Source: Streptomyces sp. NBC_00536 (GTDB taxonomy: Bacteria; Actinomycetota; Actinomycetes; Streptomycetales; Streptomycetaceae). Taken from it: a stretch of DNA of 64,000 nt. Below, piece after piece: positions 1-7,469 of the stretch (the first letter of the stretch is position 1; each line of letters begins with the position of its first letter). The position numbers and the translations under genes were made by a program. The notes below the pieces were generated by a model. That model did no database searches. It was not told where the DNA came from and was given only the letters and a program-made list of their open reading frames with translations. The stretch covers positions 5,642,001 to 5,706,000 of the forward strand of contig NZ_CP107819.1 in the NCBI RefSeq assembly GCF_036346295.1, written 5' to 3'.

Positions 1-633
1 CAGCCAGGAGTTGTAGTTGCCGTGCTTGGTCCGCGCGCGGTGGGCGCCCTCGCGGGTGTTCCACTCGGGTATGCCCTTGCGGGTGAAGTGCCGTACGCCG
101 AGTTCCGCGCACAGCTCCCGGGCGGCCGGGTCGTCCCCCTCGTCCAGCAGCCAGACGTCGAGCGGCCCGTCGTGGCGGACGCGCACGGCCCCCCGGAGGG
201 TGGCCCGCACCATCGCGAGGGGCTCCTTGCCGGGGACGTACGTCGTCAGGAACGCCACCCGGGTGCCGGGCTCGGCCGGAACCGGGACCGGGTCGCGGGC
301 CACCATCGTGGCGTGGGCGATGGACACCACGTTGACCAGCATGAAGAGCATGATCAACGCGATGGACACGAGCATCACGGTGTCGCAGCGCACCAGCCAG
401 CGCTCGCCGCCCTCCCGGACGGTCCAGTGGCTCGGCCAGACGAGGTAGAGGAACAGCACGGCGGACAGGACGGGCGCGAGCGTCATCAGCGCGACGGCGC
501 GTATTCGGTGCGGCTCGCGCGCCAGCAGGGAGCGGTACCCCACCCGGTAGACACCGTCCGGACCGGGTTCCGGCTCCGCGAACGGACCGGCGAGACGGCT
601 GTGGGTCTCGTAGTCGAAGCCTTCCGGCCGCAC
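1..633 (-). CDS. Membrane glycosyltransferase family 2 (cellulose synthase-like), N-terminal part only
   Basis: Partial gene whose 5' end is inside the window; 211 codons are visible and it runs off the left edge. I read it from a GTG at 633 preceded by GGAGGG with short spacing. Two hydrophobic segments lie near residues 45-66 and 85-107. From about residue 124 there is a GT2 nucleotide-sugar binding fold (RVAFLTTYVPGKEP, then the acidic LLDEGDDP) followed by RTKHGNYNSWL, which resembles the conserved K-x-GN-x-N motif of BcsA-like synthases. The inferred role is processive synthesis of a beta-linked polysaccharide at the cytoplasmic membrane. The catalytic C-terminal part (QxxRW) is outside the window, so the product cannot be specified. 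Confidence 0.8.
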   Translation of the reverse strand, partial: MRPEGFDYETHSRLAGPFAEPEPGPDGVYRVGYRSLLAREPHRIRAVALMTLAPVLSAVLFLYLVWPSHWTVREGGERWLVRCDTVMLVSIALIMLFMLVNVVSIAHATMVARDPVPVPAEPGTRVAFLTTYVPGKEPLAMVRATLRGAVRVRHDGPLDVWLLDEGDDPAARELCAELGVRHFTRKGIPEWNTREGAHRARTKHGNYNSWL

Positions 634-644
634 GGTCCCTCCAG

Positions 645-672
645 TGATCGATTGATCGATCCAGAATCGATA
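645..672. repeat. ATCGAT-rich repeat upstream of the GT2 gene
   Basis: Just upstream of the glycosyltransferase start there are three closely spaced ATCGAT hexamers, unusually AT-rich for this genome. They could be a promoter or operator element, but there is no independent support. The rest of the 276-base gap up to the next gene holds the motif described at 804. Confidence 0.3.
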
Positions 673-803
673 ACCCCACGGAAAGCCAGAAAACCAGTCA
701 TGTCGACCTGGATTGAGCCAAGCGGGGGGTTCCGGCACGGGTGCCTCTCTGAGGGGCCGTACGGGTGGCCGGGGGGTGCTGACGCGGGTCGGCAAGGTCA
801 TCC

Positions 804-824
804 ATTCCGGAACGGGAATATTCC
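804..824. promoter_or_regulatory. Operator-like site, copy 1 (ATTCC-GGAACG-GGAAT)
   Basis: The sequence ATTCCGGAACGGGAAT at 804-819 has ATTCC/GGAAT arms around a 6-base centre and runs into an overlapping GGAATATTCC palindrome at 815-824. A near-identical 16-mer (15 of 16 bases) occurs at 2463-2478 on the other side of the XRE regulator gene. This spacing suggests binding by the regulator encoded between the two sites. That is inference; no footprint is available. Confidence 0.5.
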
Positions 825-909
825 GGAGTCGGCATGGACTTGGGGTGACCGGCTTCCGTAGCGTCGTCTCAAGCGGTCCCGGACAGGGGCCGGACGGGAG
901 GGATGCGCC

Positions 910-1122
910 ATGGCGCGAGACGGACTGACCCGGCTCACCGGCCAGGTCGACGGACCCAACTGTGACGATGACGATTGCCCGAACGTCTACAGGCACGAGG
1001 CGCGCGGTTCCATCGTCGTGCAGGGCGACGTCTTCGACGGCTTCACCGTGCCGGAGGGGGAGGGGCTCGTGGAGATCCCGGAACACGTCCTGAGGGAGGC
1101 CGTCCGTGCGCTTGGATGGTGA
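910..1122 (+). CDS. Small conserved hypothetical protein, first gene of the XRE/DUF6879 locus
   Basis: A 70-residue soluble acidic protein. The start ATG at 910 has GGGAGGG about 7 bases upstream. It carries a CDDDDCPNVYRHE segment near residues 18-30, whose two cysteines and acidic run could bind metal, and ends in a short hydrophobic/acidic stretch. I do not recognise a named domain. Its last 17 bases overlap the start of the DUF6879-type gene, so the two are probably co-translated. From memory, small proteins of this kind commonly precede DUF6879/XRE pairs in Streptomyces. Confidence 0.65.
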   Translation: MARDGLTRLTGQVDGPNCDDDDCPNVYRHEARGSIVVQGDVFDGFTVPEGEGLVEIPEHVLREAVRALGW

Positions 1123-1627
1123 CGAGTGGCGGCAGGCGTTCGACTCCTTCACGCGCGACGCCTGGCGGTTCGAGGCCCAGCCCACCTACACCATGCCTCA
1201 GGAGGCGGAGAACGTCGCCCGATTCCTCCGGGGCGAAGGCAAGCCGGCCGACCACAACGCGCGGTGGCACGGGAGGGTGCGCGGGCACCTCTCGTCCGGG
1301 CGGCGGATAGGCCGCGTGCGCATCGTCCGGCAGCCGCTCACCGCCTACCAGCGCTATCAGTTCGCCTGGGGCATTCCGGGCAACATCGAAGCGGGCGAGG
1401 ACATTCGCATCCTCGATGTCACCACCCACGACCACGGATTGCCGCTGGGCGGAACGGACTGGTGGATGTTCGATGACGCCCGCATTGTTCAGCTGAACTT
1501 CCGACCTGACGGGACTCAGATCGGCCGCGAATCGTTCGATGGCGATATCGCGCCGTATCGGGAGTGGAAGCGTGTCGCGCTCGCCGCGTCCGTGCCCTTC
1601 GCGGAGTACGTGAAAGCGCATGGGTGA
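1106..1627 (+). CDS. DUF6879-type protein
   Basis: A 173-residue soluble protein starting at GTG 1106 inside the end of the previous gene. The sequence pattern (a start rich in W and F, RVRIVRQPLTAYQRYQF in the middle, WWMFDDARIVQLNF near residue 120) matches my memory of the DUF6879 family, which is encoded next to XRE/DUF5753 regulators in actinomycetes. No catalytic motif is visible and the biochemical role is unknown. The stop overlaps the next start by four bases (GTGA at 1624-1627), which implies translational coupling and a joint function with the regulator. Confidence 0.75.
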   Translation: MRLDGDEWRQAFDSFTRDAWRFEAQPTYTMPQEAENVARFLRGEGKPADHNARWHGRVRGHLSSGRRIGRVRIVRQPLTAYQRYQFAWGIPGNIEAGEDIRILDVTTHDHGLPLGGTDWWMFDDARIVQLNFRPDGTQIGRESFDGDIAPYREWKRVALAASVPFAEYVKAHG

Positions 1628-2457
1628 CCTTCGATCCTGAACAGCTGGGGCAGTCCAAGGCGGACCTGGCCGAGAAGCTGAGAGCGCTAAGGAAGGCAGC
1701 CGGTCTCACAGGAGACCGGCTGGCCAAGCGCTGCAACATGTCCCAGTCGCAGATCAGCAAGTTCGAAACGGGAAAGAAGACCCCCAGGCTCGTCGACGTG
1801 GAGTGCATCCTTCGAGCGCTCGGCGCCCCGCCTGAGCTGATCACCGAAATGGCGGCGCTCGCGAGGATCGCGAACACCGAGTGGCAGGACAAACGCTCCT
1901 CGTGGCGCAGGGGTCTGGAGAAGAGGCAGACGGAGCTGGCCGCGCTGGAGGCCGGTGCCACTGCCCTCCGGTACTTCCTGCCCGCCATGGTCACAGGCTT
2001 GCTGGCGACGCCCGAGTACGTACGGGCCAGCCTGAGCAATGCTCCAGGCGACACGTCCAAAACGGTGGCGCGCAAGCTGGAGCGGCAAGCGGTTCTCTAC
2101 GACACGTCGAAGTCCTTCACGTTCCTGCTCACCGAACAGGCCGTGAGATGGCCGATCGTGCCGCCTCCCGCCATGGCCGTGCAGATCGACCGGCTCGCCT
2201 CGCTGTCCCACTTGCCGAACGTGCGCGTGGGCGTGATTCCGTTCGGCACCCCGATGACCCGTGGCCCGATGAATACGTTCACGGTGTATGACGACCGCCT
2301 GGCCACAGTGGAGAATTTCACCGGCCGCATGGTGTTTCAGGATTCACGCGATGTAGGCGAGCATCTCGCCGTCTTCGCAGACTTTGAACGCCATGCACAG
2401 TTCGGACCGATGGCGCGCCGGCAATTGGCAGAATGGGCTGAAACCTACAGGGCCTGA
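1624..2457 (+). CDS. XRE-family regulator with C-terminal DUF5753 domain
   Basis: A 277-residue DNA-binding protein. I chose GTG 1624 because it overlaps the preceding stop; a longer in-frame reading from 1564 would run deep into the DUF6879 gene. Residues about 12-70 form a Cro/CI-type helix-turn-helix (LRKAAGLTGDRLAKRCNMSQ followed by SQISKFETGKKTP). Residues about 90-275 match the DUF5753 domain typical of Streptomyces regulators of the WhiJ/BldB-associated type. Such genes usually have a DUF397 partner; here the partner position is taken by other small proteins. Near-identical motifs at 804 and 2463 flank the gene and are candidate binding sites. Confidence 0.9.
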   Translation: MTFDPEQLGQSKADLAEKLRALRKAAGLTGDRLAKRCNMSQSQISKFETGKKTPRLVDVECILRALGAPPELITEMAALARIANTEWQDKRSSWRRGLEKRQTELAALEAGATALRYFLPAMVTGLLATPEYVRASLSNAPGDTSKTVARKLERQAVLYDTSKSFTFLLTEQAVRWPIVPPPAMAVQIDRLASLSHLPNVRVGVIPFGTPMTRGPMNTFTVYDDRLATVENFTGRMVFQDSRDVGEHLAVFADFERHAQFGPMARRQLAEWAETYRA

Positions 2458-2462
2458 TCTTT

Positions 2463-2478
2463 ATTCCGTAACGGGAAT
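2463..2478. promoter_or_regulatory. Operator-like site, copy 2 (ATTCC-GTAACG-GGAAT)
   Basis: This 16-mer differs from the copy at 804-819 by one base. It lies 5 bases after the XRE stop and about 70 bases before the next start, where a promoter for the downstream small genes would sit. Conservation between two promoters of one regulatory locus supports a protein-binding site. Confidence 0.5.
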
Positions 2479-2548
2479 GCGACTGGCGGTGTCACCAGCG
2501 CACCGGAATCATCTCTCCATGCCGATACCGTCGAGGGAGGGAATTCCG

Positions 2549-2752
2549 ATGAGCAGCCCCACGACAACAACCATGGACCCGCCGGTTCACCTGTCCCTGC
2601 CCCGAAAGCCGCCTGTGCCCGCACCGGGCTGCGCCGTCTGCGTCGCTCTGGTGGAGCAGCGCACGGCGGCCCGCGAAGCCGGGGACATGTCCGCCGTCTC
2701 GGACTGCAACGTCGAGTTGGCCGCGCACTCGAAGCACGGGGAGGTGCGGTAG
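2549..2752 (+). CDS. Small hypothetical protein with a C-x-x-C pair
   Basis: A 67-residue protein. ATG 2549 is preceded by GAGGGAGG at good spacing; an upstream in-frame ATG at 2384 would overlap the XRE gene and lacks such a site. It begins with a Thr/Pro-rich stretch, has CAVC near residue 31 and then a predicted helix, SDCNVELAAHSKH. I do not recognise a family. Its stop overlaps the next start (TAGTG), so the two are probably one transcript under the motif at 2463. Confidence 0.6.
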   Translation: MSSPTTTTMDPPVHLSLPRKPPVPAPGCAVCVALVEQRTAAREAGDMSAVSDCNVELAAHSKHGEVR

Positions 2753-2979
2753 TGGACATGCGGACGTGGCGGGACGGGCACGCGCGGGCCGATGACGCCG
2801 CCGAGTCGCTGCGCGCGGCCCTCGTGGCGCTCGGGGTTCCCGAGGTCGTGTGGAGGGGGATGCGGCCCACCGTCAGCGCCGAGGGGTTCCCCTGCGTGCA
2901 GCTGCCACTGCTGCCCGCCGATGTGGTCGGGCTCATGGCCGAGGCGATCACGAGGGGCGGGGGCGGCACGCTGCCATGA
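2752..2979 (+). CDS. Small hypothetical protein of the XRE locus
   Basis: A 75-residue protein from GTG 2752, whose G is shared with the preceding TAG. It is mostly helical by composition (DDAAESLRAALVALGV; PLLPADVVGLMAEAI) with no signal peptide or known motif. Tight coupling to the upstream small gene and codon use like its neighbours support a real gene. Function unknown. Confidence 0.55.
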   Translation: MDMRTWRDGHARADDAAESLRAALVALGVPEVVWRGMRPTVSAEGFPCVQLPLLPADVVGLMAEAITRGGGGTLP

Positions 2980-3095
2980 CCCTGCTGAGCACCGGGTGCG
3001 TGGTGTACCTGCTCGCCGAGCTGCGCGCGACCGCACCACAGAGGAGGGAGGGGCCGGAGGGGCCGAGGAGTGAGACGGTCTCCACCCCCAAATGA
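2976..3095 (+). CDS. Possible 39-residue peptide at the end of the XRE locus
   Basis: An ATG at 2976 overlaps the preceding TGA (ATGA) and opens a 39-codon frame with a short hydrophobic N-terminus (LLSTGCVVYLLAEL) and a charged tail. Only the ATGA coupling supports it; it has no recognised homologue and may be chance. Confidence 0.25.
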   Translation: MTLLSTGCVVYLLAELRATAPQRREGPEGPRSETVSTPK

Positions 3096-3103
3096 CCGAC
3101 GGG

Positions 3104-3109
3104 TAGGGT
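3104..3109 (+). promoter_or_regulatory. -10 element (TAGGGT) for a leaderless marR transcript
   Basis: TAGGGT ends 7 bases before the GTG start at 3117 and no ribosome binding site is visible. This is the usual geometry for leaderless transcripts in actinomycetes, where transcription starts on the start codon. Confidence 0.5.
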
Positions 3110-3116
3110 CTGGTGC

Positions 3117-3626
3117 GTGCCCAAGCCGCTCAGTCTTCCCTTCGATCCCATCGCCCGCGCCGACGAACTCTGGCAGCAGCGCTGGGGACCCGTGCCCGCG
3201 ATGGCCGCGATCACCTCGATCATGCGGGCGCACCAGATCCTGCTCGGCGAGGTCGACGCGGTGGTGAAGCCGTACGGGCTGACCTTCGCGCGCTACGAGG
3301 CACTCGTCCTGCTGACCTTCTCCAAGGCCGGCGAGCTGACGATGTCGAAGATCGGCGAGCGGCTGATGGTGCACCCGACCTCGGTGACGAACACCGTCGA
3401 CCGCCTGGTGCGCTCCGGCCTGGTCGCCAAGCGCCCCAACCCGAACGACGGCCGTGGCACCCTCGCCTCGATCACCGACAAGGGGCGCGAGGTCGTGGAG
3501 GCGGCGACCCGGGACCTGATGGAGATGGAGTTCGGGCTGGGCGCCTACGACGCCGAGGAGTGCGGGGAGATCTTCGCGCTGCTCCGGCCGCTGCGGGTGG
3601 CCGCCGACGACTTCGACGAGAAGTAG
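3117..3626 (+). CDS. MarR-family transcriptional regulator
   Basis: A 169-residue winged-helix regulator. The core LTFARYEALVLLTFSK, then MVHPTSVTNTVDRLVRSG (recognition helix region, about residues 85-102) and the wing KRPNPNDGRGTLASIT are typical of MarR proteins. The N-terminal extension LWQQRWGPVPAMAAITSIMRAHQ contributes to the dimer interface in this subgroup. The GTG start fits the -10 hexamer directly upstream. MarR proteins usually repress their own or adjacent genes in response to small aromatic ligands. The neighbours do not reveal the target here; the next gene is an uncharacterised membrane protein 81 bases downstream. Confidence 0.9.
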   Translation: MPKPLSLPFDPIARADELWQQRWGPVPAMAAITSIMRAHQILLGEVDAVVKPYGLTFARYEALVLLTFSKAGELTMSKIGERLMVHPTSVTNTVDRLVRSGLVAKRPNPNDGRGTLASITDKGREVVEAATRDLMEMEFGLGAYDAEECGEIFALLRPLRVAADDFDEK

Positions 3627-3707
3627 CTTCCTCCCGGGCATACGGACGCGGTCACCCGGATGCGGGCGCCCGCTGCGGCGCACCGGCCGCGCGCCGATCC
3701 TGGGGGC

Positions 3708-5204
3708 ATGACGACCGGTCGGCAGCAGATCATCGTGGGCGCTCCCGACGAACGGGGCCTGCGGGAGGTCCGCCTCGGCAGCGGGACGGTCGGGCGGGCG
3801 TGGTCGCCGCGCGACCTGCGCCGGATCCTGCGCCGGGCCGGAGTCCCCGCGGACCTCGACCTCGGCCATCCGGGGCTGGTCCGGTGGCGCGCCGACCCGG
3901 CCGACTGGCCGGACCGCCCCTGGCGCAGACGCGCCACCGCCTGCGCGATGGCGCTCGGCTTCCTGGTGTCGGCCGCGGTGCTGTTCCGGGTGGGGCTGAC
4001 GGACGCGCTGCGGGCGCTGAGCTTCGGCGGCCGCGTCATGGGGGCGGTGTTCCTGGCGGGCGCCCTGGCCGAGGTGGCGGCGGCAGCGGCCGCCGTCGAC
4101 TTCTGGGGCAAGCGGGCGGTGCGGTACGCGGGGCCGTGCGTCCTGCTCGGCGTCACCGTCGTGACGGTGACGAGCCTGGTGCTCCTCGTCCTGCAGTGGG
4201 AGGGCGGCCACCGGAGCGGCCGGTTCTGGCTCTGGGCGGCGCTGGTGGCCTGGTCCTTCTGGGCGGTGTGGGAGGTGGCCCGGCACAAGGCCTGGCGGGG
4301 CGTTCCGCATCCGCGGGGTTTCGCCGCCGGCGTCGCGCTGTCGGCCCTCATCGGCTCCGCGAGCCTGACGTACTCGGCCATGTACGTCCCGTACGTGGCG
4401 CCGCCGAAGGTGCCCTTCGTCGTCTCCTTCGGGAAGCCGTCCCTGAACGCCGACCGTACGCGTCTGTTCGTACCGGCCCACATCACCTTCCGCAACGAGG
4501 GGTCCGTCAGCATCTTCGTCGTCGGGACCCTCTGGTCGGCGGTGTTCTGGCCGAGCACCTTCCGCGAGCAGGGCACCGGACGGGAGTACCGGCGGGACGA
4601 ACTGGCCGAGGGGTGGGACACCCACCGGCAGGAGGAGTACAGCGCGCCGACCCGCATGCTGGCGGCCGGGCAGTTCGCCGGCGCGGGCAGCCGCCTCGAT
4701 CCGGGGGACGAGTCGTCCCGGGACGTCGTCGTCGAGGCTCCCGCGGACCTCGGCCAGGGCCGGATCCAGCTGAATGCGAAGGCCTCGTACATCCGGGCCG
4801 ACCGCTGCAAACTCGCGAACAGCTACCGGGACTCGGTCCAGTACTCCTGGCGTTACGGGCCGACCGGGCGGCAGCAGCACGTACGGGACGCCCCCGCGTG
4901 GCTCGCCAACCCGGGCGACGACTACTTCCGCTACACGGCGAGGATCTACCGGAGCAGCGCCCTCATGAACATGACCCAGGCGCCCGACTGGGCCGCGATG
5001 TGGTGGGTCATTCCGAAATGGCGTGAGGGCGAGCGGTTCGCGCCGGGCGACACCGACCCCTTTATGGAGGTCCACATCGCCCGTGATCCGGACAGCAGGG
5101 AAGTCCTCAGCGAGGACCAGCAGGAGCCCTATGGGATGAAGACCGTCGGGACGGCGGCCGACCAGCCGGTCGCGCTGCTCCGCCGGGCCGCGGAGAACTC
5201 CTGA
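3708..5204 (+). CDS. Uncharacterised membrane protein with large C-terminal extracytoplasmic domain
   Basis: 498 residues from ATG 3708; an upstream in-frame ATG at 3660 gives a Pro/Arg-rich extension without a ribosome binding site. Residues 1-75 are soluble and basic. Five hydrophobic segments follow at about 77-96, 109-130, 141-163, 173-192 and 205-226. The remaining ~270 residues look like a beta-rich domain outside the membrane (AHITFRNEGSVSIFVVGTLW) with few cysteines. I do not recognise a family. Position after marR suggests, but does not prove, co-regulation. Confidence 0.75.
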   Translation: MTTGRQQIIVGAPDERGLREVRLGSGTVGRAWSPRDLRRILRRAGVPADLDLGHPGLVRWRADPADWPDRPWRRRATACAMALGFLVSAAVLFRVGLTDALRALSFGGRVMGAVFLAGALAEVAAAAAAVDFWGKRAVRYAGPCVLLGVTVVTVTSLVLLVLQWEGGHRSGRFWLWAALVAWSFWAVWEVARHKAWRGVPHPRGFAAGVALSALIGSASLTYSAMYVPYVAPPKVPFVVSFGKPSLNADRTRLFVPAHITFRNEGSVSIFVVGTLWSAVFWPSTFREQGTGREYRRDELAEGWDTHRQEEYSAPTRMLAAGQFAGAGSRLDPGDESSRDVVVEAPADLGQGRIQLNAKASYIRADRCKLANSYRDSVQYSWRYGPTGRQQHVRDAPAWLANPGDDYFRYTARIYRSSALMNMTQAPDWAAMWWVIPKWREGERFAPGDTDPFMEVHIARDPDSREVLSEDQQEPYGMKTVGTAADQPVALLRRAAENS

Positions 5205-5270
5205 CCGGGAGGACGGCCCGGCCGGGGACCCTGCCAAGGGCCCCCGTCAAGATCGCGCAAAACGGACGGT

Positions 5271-5276
5271 TAGGCT
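5271..5276 (+). promoter_or_regulatory. -10 element (TAGGCT) for a leaderless DUF3817 transcript
   Basis: TAGGCT ends 7 bases before ATG 5284, and no Shine-Dalgarno sequence is present. The spacing fits leaderless transcription. Confidence 0.45.
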
Positions 5277-5283
5277 CAGTGCC

Positions 5284-5613
5284 ATGAAGAAGAGCGTGCT
5301 GACCCGCTACCGGGTGATGGCCTTTGCCACCGCAGTGATGCTGCTGGTGCTGTGCACCTGCATGATTTTCAAGTACGGCTTCGACAAGGGCGCGGACCTG
5401 ACCTTCGTGGTCTCCCAGGCCCACGGCGTGCTCTTCATGATCTACCTGGTCTTCGCCTTCGACCTCGGCTCCAAGGCGAAGTGGCCCTTCGGCAAGTTGC
5501 TGTGGGTCATGCTCTCCGGCACGATCCCGCTCGCCGCGTTCTTCGTCGAGCGCAAGGTCCGCGCCGAGATCGAGCCCCTGGTGAGCGGCGCCCCGCAGGC
5601 CGCGACGGCGTGA
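5284..5613 (+). CDS. DUF3817-type small integral membrane protein
   Basis: A 109-residue protein with three hydrophobic segments (about residues 11-28, 38-58 and 69-88) and short charged loops. The patterns LCTCMIFKYGFDKGADLTFV, HGVLFMIYLVFAFDL and ERKVRAE near the end match my memory of the DUF3817 family, widespread in actinomycetes and of unknown function. It is predicted to lie in the cytoplasmic membrane. A hairpin 40 bases after the stop probably ends its transcript. Confidence 0.8.
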   Translation: MKKSVLTRYRVMAFATAVMLLVLCTCMIFKYGFDKGADLTFVVSQAHGVLFMIYLVFAFDLGSKAKWPFGKLLWVMLSGTIPLAAFFVERKVRAEIEPLVSGAPQAATA

Positions 5614-5653
5614 GTCTGAGCCCCGAAAGCTAGAGCGAGCCTCGAATCACACC

Positions 5654-5676
5654 ACCCCGGGACGACTTCCCGGGGT
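5654..5676 (+). terminator. Hairpin terminator after the DUF3817 gene
   Basis: ACCCCGGGA (5654-5662) pairs perfectly with TCCCGGGGT (5668-5676) around a 5-base loop. No U-tract follows, as is common in Streptomyces. It separates the DUF3817 gene from the icmA control region. Confidence 0.6.
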
Positions 5677-5687
5677 TGGCCATCGAC

Positions 5688-5711
5688 ATTTACTAGGACG
5701 TCCTAGTAAAT
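5688..5711. promoter_or_regulatory. Perfect 24-bp palindrome upstream of icmA (operator)
   Basis: ATTTACTAGGAC is followed directly by its exact reverse complement, giving a 24-bp dyad with no spacer that ends 7 bases before the icmA start. It is AT-rich against a GC-rich background. The position over the expected ribosome-binding region suggests a repressor operator at or just after the transcription start. The cognate regulator is not evident: the nearby TetR gene has a different palindrome in front of it. Confidence 0.75.
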
Positions 5712-5718
5712 TTGAAGC

Positions 5719-7419
5719 ATGGACGCTGACGCCATCGAGCAAGGCCGCCTTCGCTGGCAGGCCCGTTATGACAGGGCCCGCACCCGCGAGGCCGACTTCA
5801 CCACGCTCTCCGGCGATGAGGTCGAACCGGTGTACGGGCCGCGGCCCGGAGACACCTACGAGGGCTTCGAGCGGATCGGCTGGCCGGGCGAGTACCCGTA
5901 CACCCGGGGCCTGCACGCCACCGGGTACCGCGGGCGGACCTGGACCATCCGGCAGTTCGCCGGGTTCGGCAACGCCGAGCAGACCAACGAGCGCTACAAG
6001 ATGATCCTGGCCGCGGGCGGCGGCGGCCTCTCGGTCGCCTTCGACATGCCCACCCTTATGGGCCGCGACTCCGACGACCCCCGCGCGCTGGGCGAGGTCG
6101 GCCACTGCGGGGTCGCCATCGACTCCGCCGCCGACATGGAGGTCCTGTTCAAGGACATCCCGCTCGGCGACGTCACCACCTCGATGACCATCAGCGGACC
6201 CGCCGTGCCCGCCTTCTGCATGTACCTGGTCGCCGCCGAGCGCCAGGGCGTCGACCCGGCCCTGCTCAACGGCACGCTCCAGACGGACATCTTCAAGGAG
6301 TACATCGCCCAGAAGGAGTGGCTCTTCGAACCCGAGCCGCACCTGCGCCTCATCGGCGACCTGATGGAGTACTGCGCCAAGGGCATCCCCGCCTACAAGC
6401 CGCTCTCCGTCTCCGGCTACCACATCCGCGAGGCCGGGGCGACGGCCGCGCAGGAGCTGGCGTACACCCTCGCCGACGGCTTCGGCTACGTCGAACTCGG
6501 GCTCTCCCGCGGCATGGACGTGGACCACTTCGCGCCCGGCCTGTCCTTCTTCTTCGACGCGCACCTCGACTTCTTCGAGGAGATCGCCAAGTTCCGCGCC
6601 GCCCGCCGGATCTGGGCGCGCTGGATGAAGGAGGTCTACGGCGCGAAGTCCGACAAGTCCATGTGGCTGCGCTTCCACACCCAGACGGCCGGCGTCTCCC
6701 TCACCGCCCAGCAGCCCTACAACAACGTCGTCCGCACGGCCGTGGAGGCCCTCGCGGCGGTCCTCGGCGGCACCAACTCCCTGCACACCAACGCCCTCGA
6801 CGAGACCCTCGCGCTGCCGAGCGAGCAGGCCGCCGAGATCGCGCTGCGCACGCAGCAGGTGCTGATGGAGGAGACCGGGGTGGCCAATGTGGCCGACCCG
6901 CTCGGCGGCGCCTGGTACGTCGAGCAGCTCACCGACCGGATCGAGGCGGACGCCGAGAAGATCTTCGAGCAGATCAAGGAGCGCGGGCTGCGCTCCCACC
7001 CGAACGGGCAGCACCCGATCGGGCCCATCACCTCGGGCATCCTGCGCGGCATCGAGGACGGCTGGTTCACCGGCGAGATCGCCGAGTCGGCGTTCCAGTA
7101 CCAGCGCTCGCTGGAGAAGGGCGACAAGCGGGTCGTCGGCGTCAATGTGCACCACGGCTCCGTCACCGGCGACCTGGAGATCCTCCGGGTCAGCCACGAG
7201 GTCGAGGTGGTGCAGGTCCGCGAACTGGCTGAGCGCAAGGCCCGCCGGGACGACGCGAAGGTGCGGGCCGGGCTGGACGCGATGCTGGCCGCCGCGCGGG
7301 ACGGGTCGAACATGATCCCGGCCATGCTGGACGCCGTACGGGCCGAGGCGACGCTCGGCGAGATCTGCAACGTGCTGCGGGACGAGTGGGGCACGTACAC
7401 GGAGCCGCCCGGCTTCTGA
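5719..7419 (+). CDS. icmA: Isobutyryl-CoA mutase large (catalytic) subunit
   Basis: A 566-residue adenosylcobalamin-dependent mutase subunit; it interconverts isobutyryl-CoA and n-butyryl-CoA together with a separate small B12-binding subunit (IcmB), which is not in the window. The length equals known IcmA proteins and lacks the C-terminal B12 domain of methylmalonyl-CoA mutase. Two substrate-pocket residues distinguish it: Phe80 (TIRQFAGFG, where methylmalonyl-CoA mutase has Tyr) and Gln198 (FKEYIAQKE, where it has Arg). Both match IcmA. The pathway links valine and fatty-acid catabolism to butyryl- and methylmalonyl-CoA precursors for polyketides. A perfect 24-bp palindrome sits immediately before the gene. 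Confidence 0.93.
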   Translation: MDADAIEQGRLRWQARYDRARTREADFTTLSGDEVEPVYGPRPGDTYEGFERIGWPGEYPYTRGLHATGYRGRTWTIRQFAGFGNAEQTNERYKMILAAGGGGLSVAFDMPTLMGRDSDDPRALGEVGHCGVAIDSAADMEVLFKDIPLGDVTTSMTISGPAVPAFCMYLVAAERQGVDPALLNGTLQTDIFKEYIAQKEWLFEPEPHLRLIGDLMEYCAKGIPAYKPLSVSGYHIREAGATAAQELAYTLADGFGYVELGLSRGMDVDHFAPGLSFFFDAHLDFFEEIAKFRAARRIWARWMKEVYGAKSDKSMWLRFHTQTAGVSLTAQQPYNNVVRTAVEALAAVLGGTNSLHTNALDETLALPSEQAAEIALRTQQVLMEETGVANVADPLGGAWYVEQLTDRIEADAEKIFEQIKERGLRSHPNGQHPIGPITSGILRGIEDGWFTGEIAESAFQYQRSLEKGDKRVVGVNVHHGSVTGDLEILRVSHEVEVVQVRELAERKARRDDAKVRAGLDAMLAAARDGSNMIPAMLDAVRAEATLGEICNVLRDEWGTYTEPPGF

Positions 7420-7439
7420 GCCGAGTGTTCCGCCACCCG

Positions 7440-7469
7440 GGCCGGTACCGCCGTCAGGCGGTGCCGGCC
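7440..7469. terminator. Hairpin between convergent icmA and tetR genes
   Basis: Thirteen paired positions (7440-7452 with 7457-7469, one G-U pair) around the loop GTCA, 20 bases after the icmA stop. It overlaps the last codons and stop of the convergent tetR gene, so it may terminate both transcripts. Confidence 0.6.

Noticed and set aside
2445..5237. Minus-strand open frame of 930 codons
   Set aside because: Antisense to the small genes, marR and the five-TM protein gene; Arg/Pro/Gly/His-rich with no domain. A GC-bias shadow.
5719..7419. Annotation as methylmalonyl-CoA mutase
   Set aside because: Phe80 and Gln198 and the lack of a B12 domain fit IcmA, not MutB.
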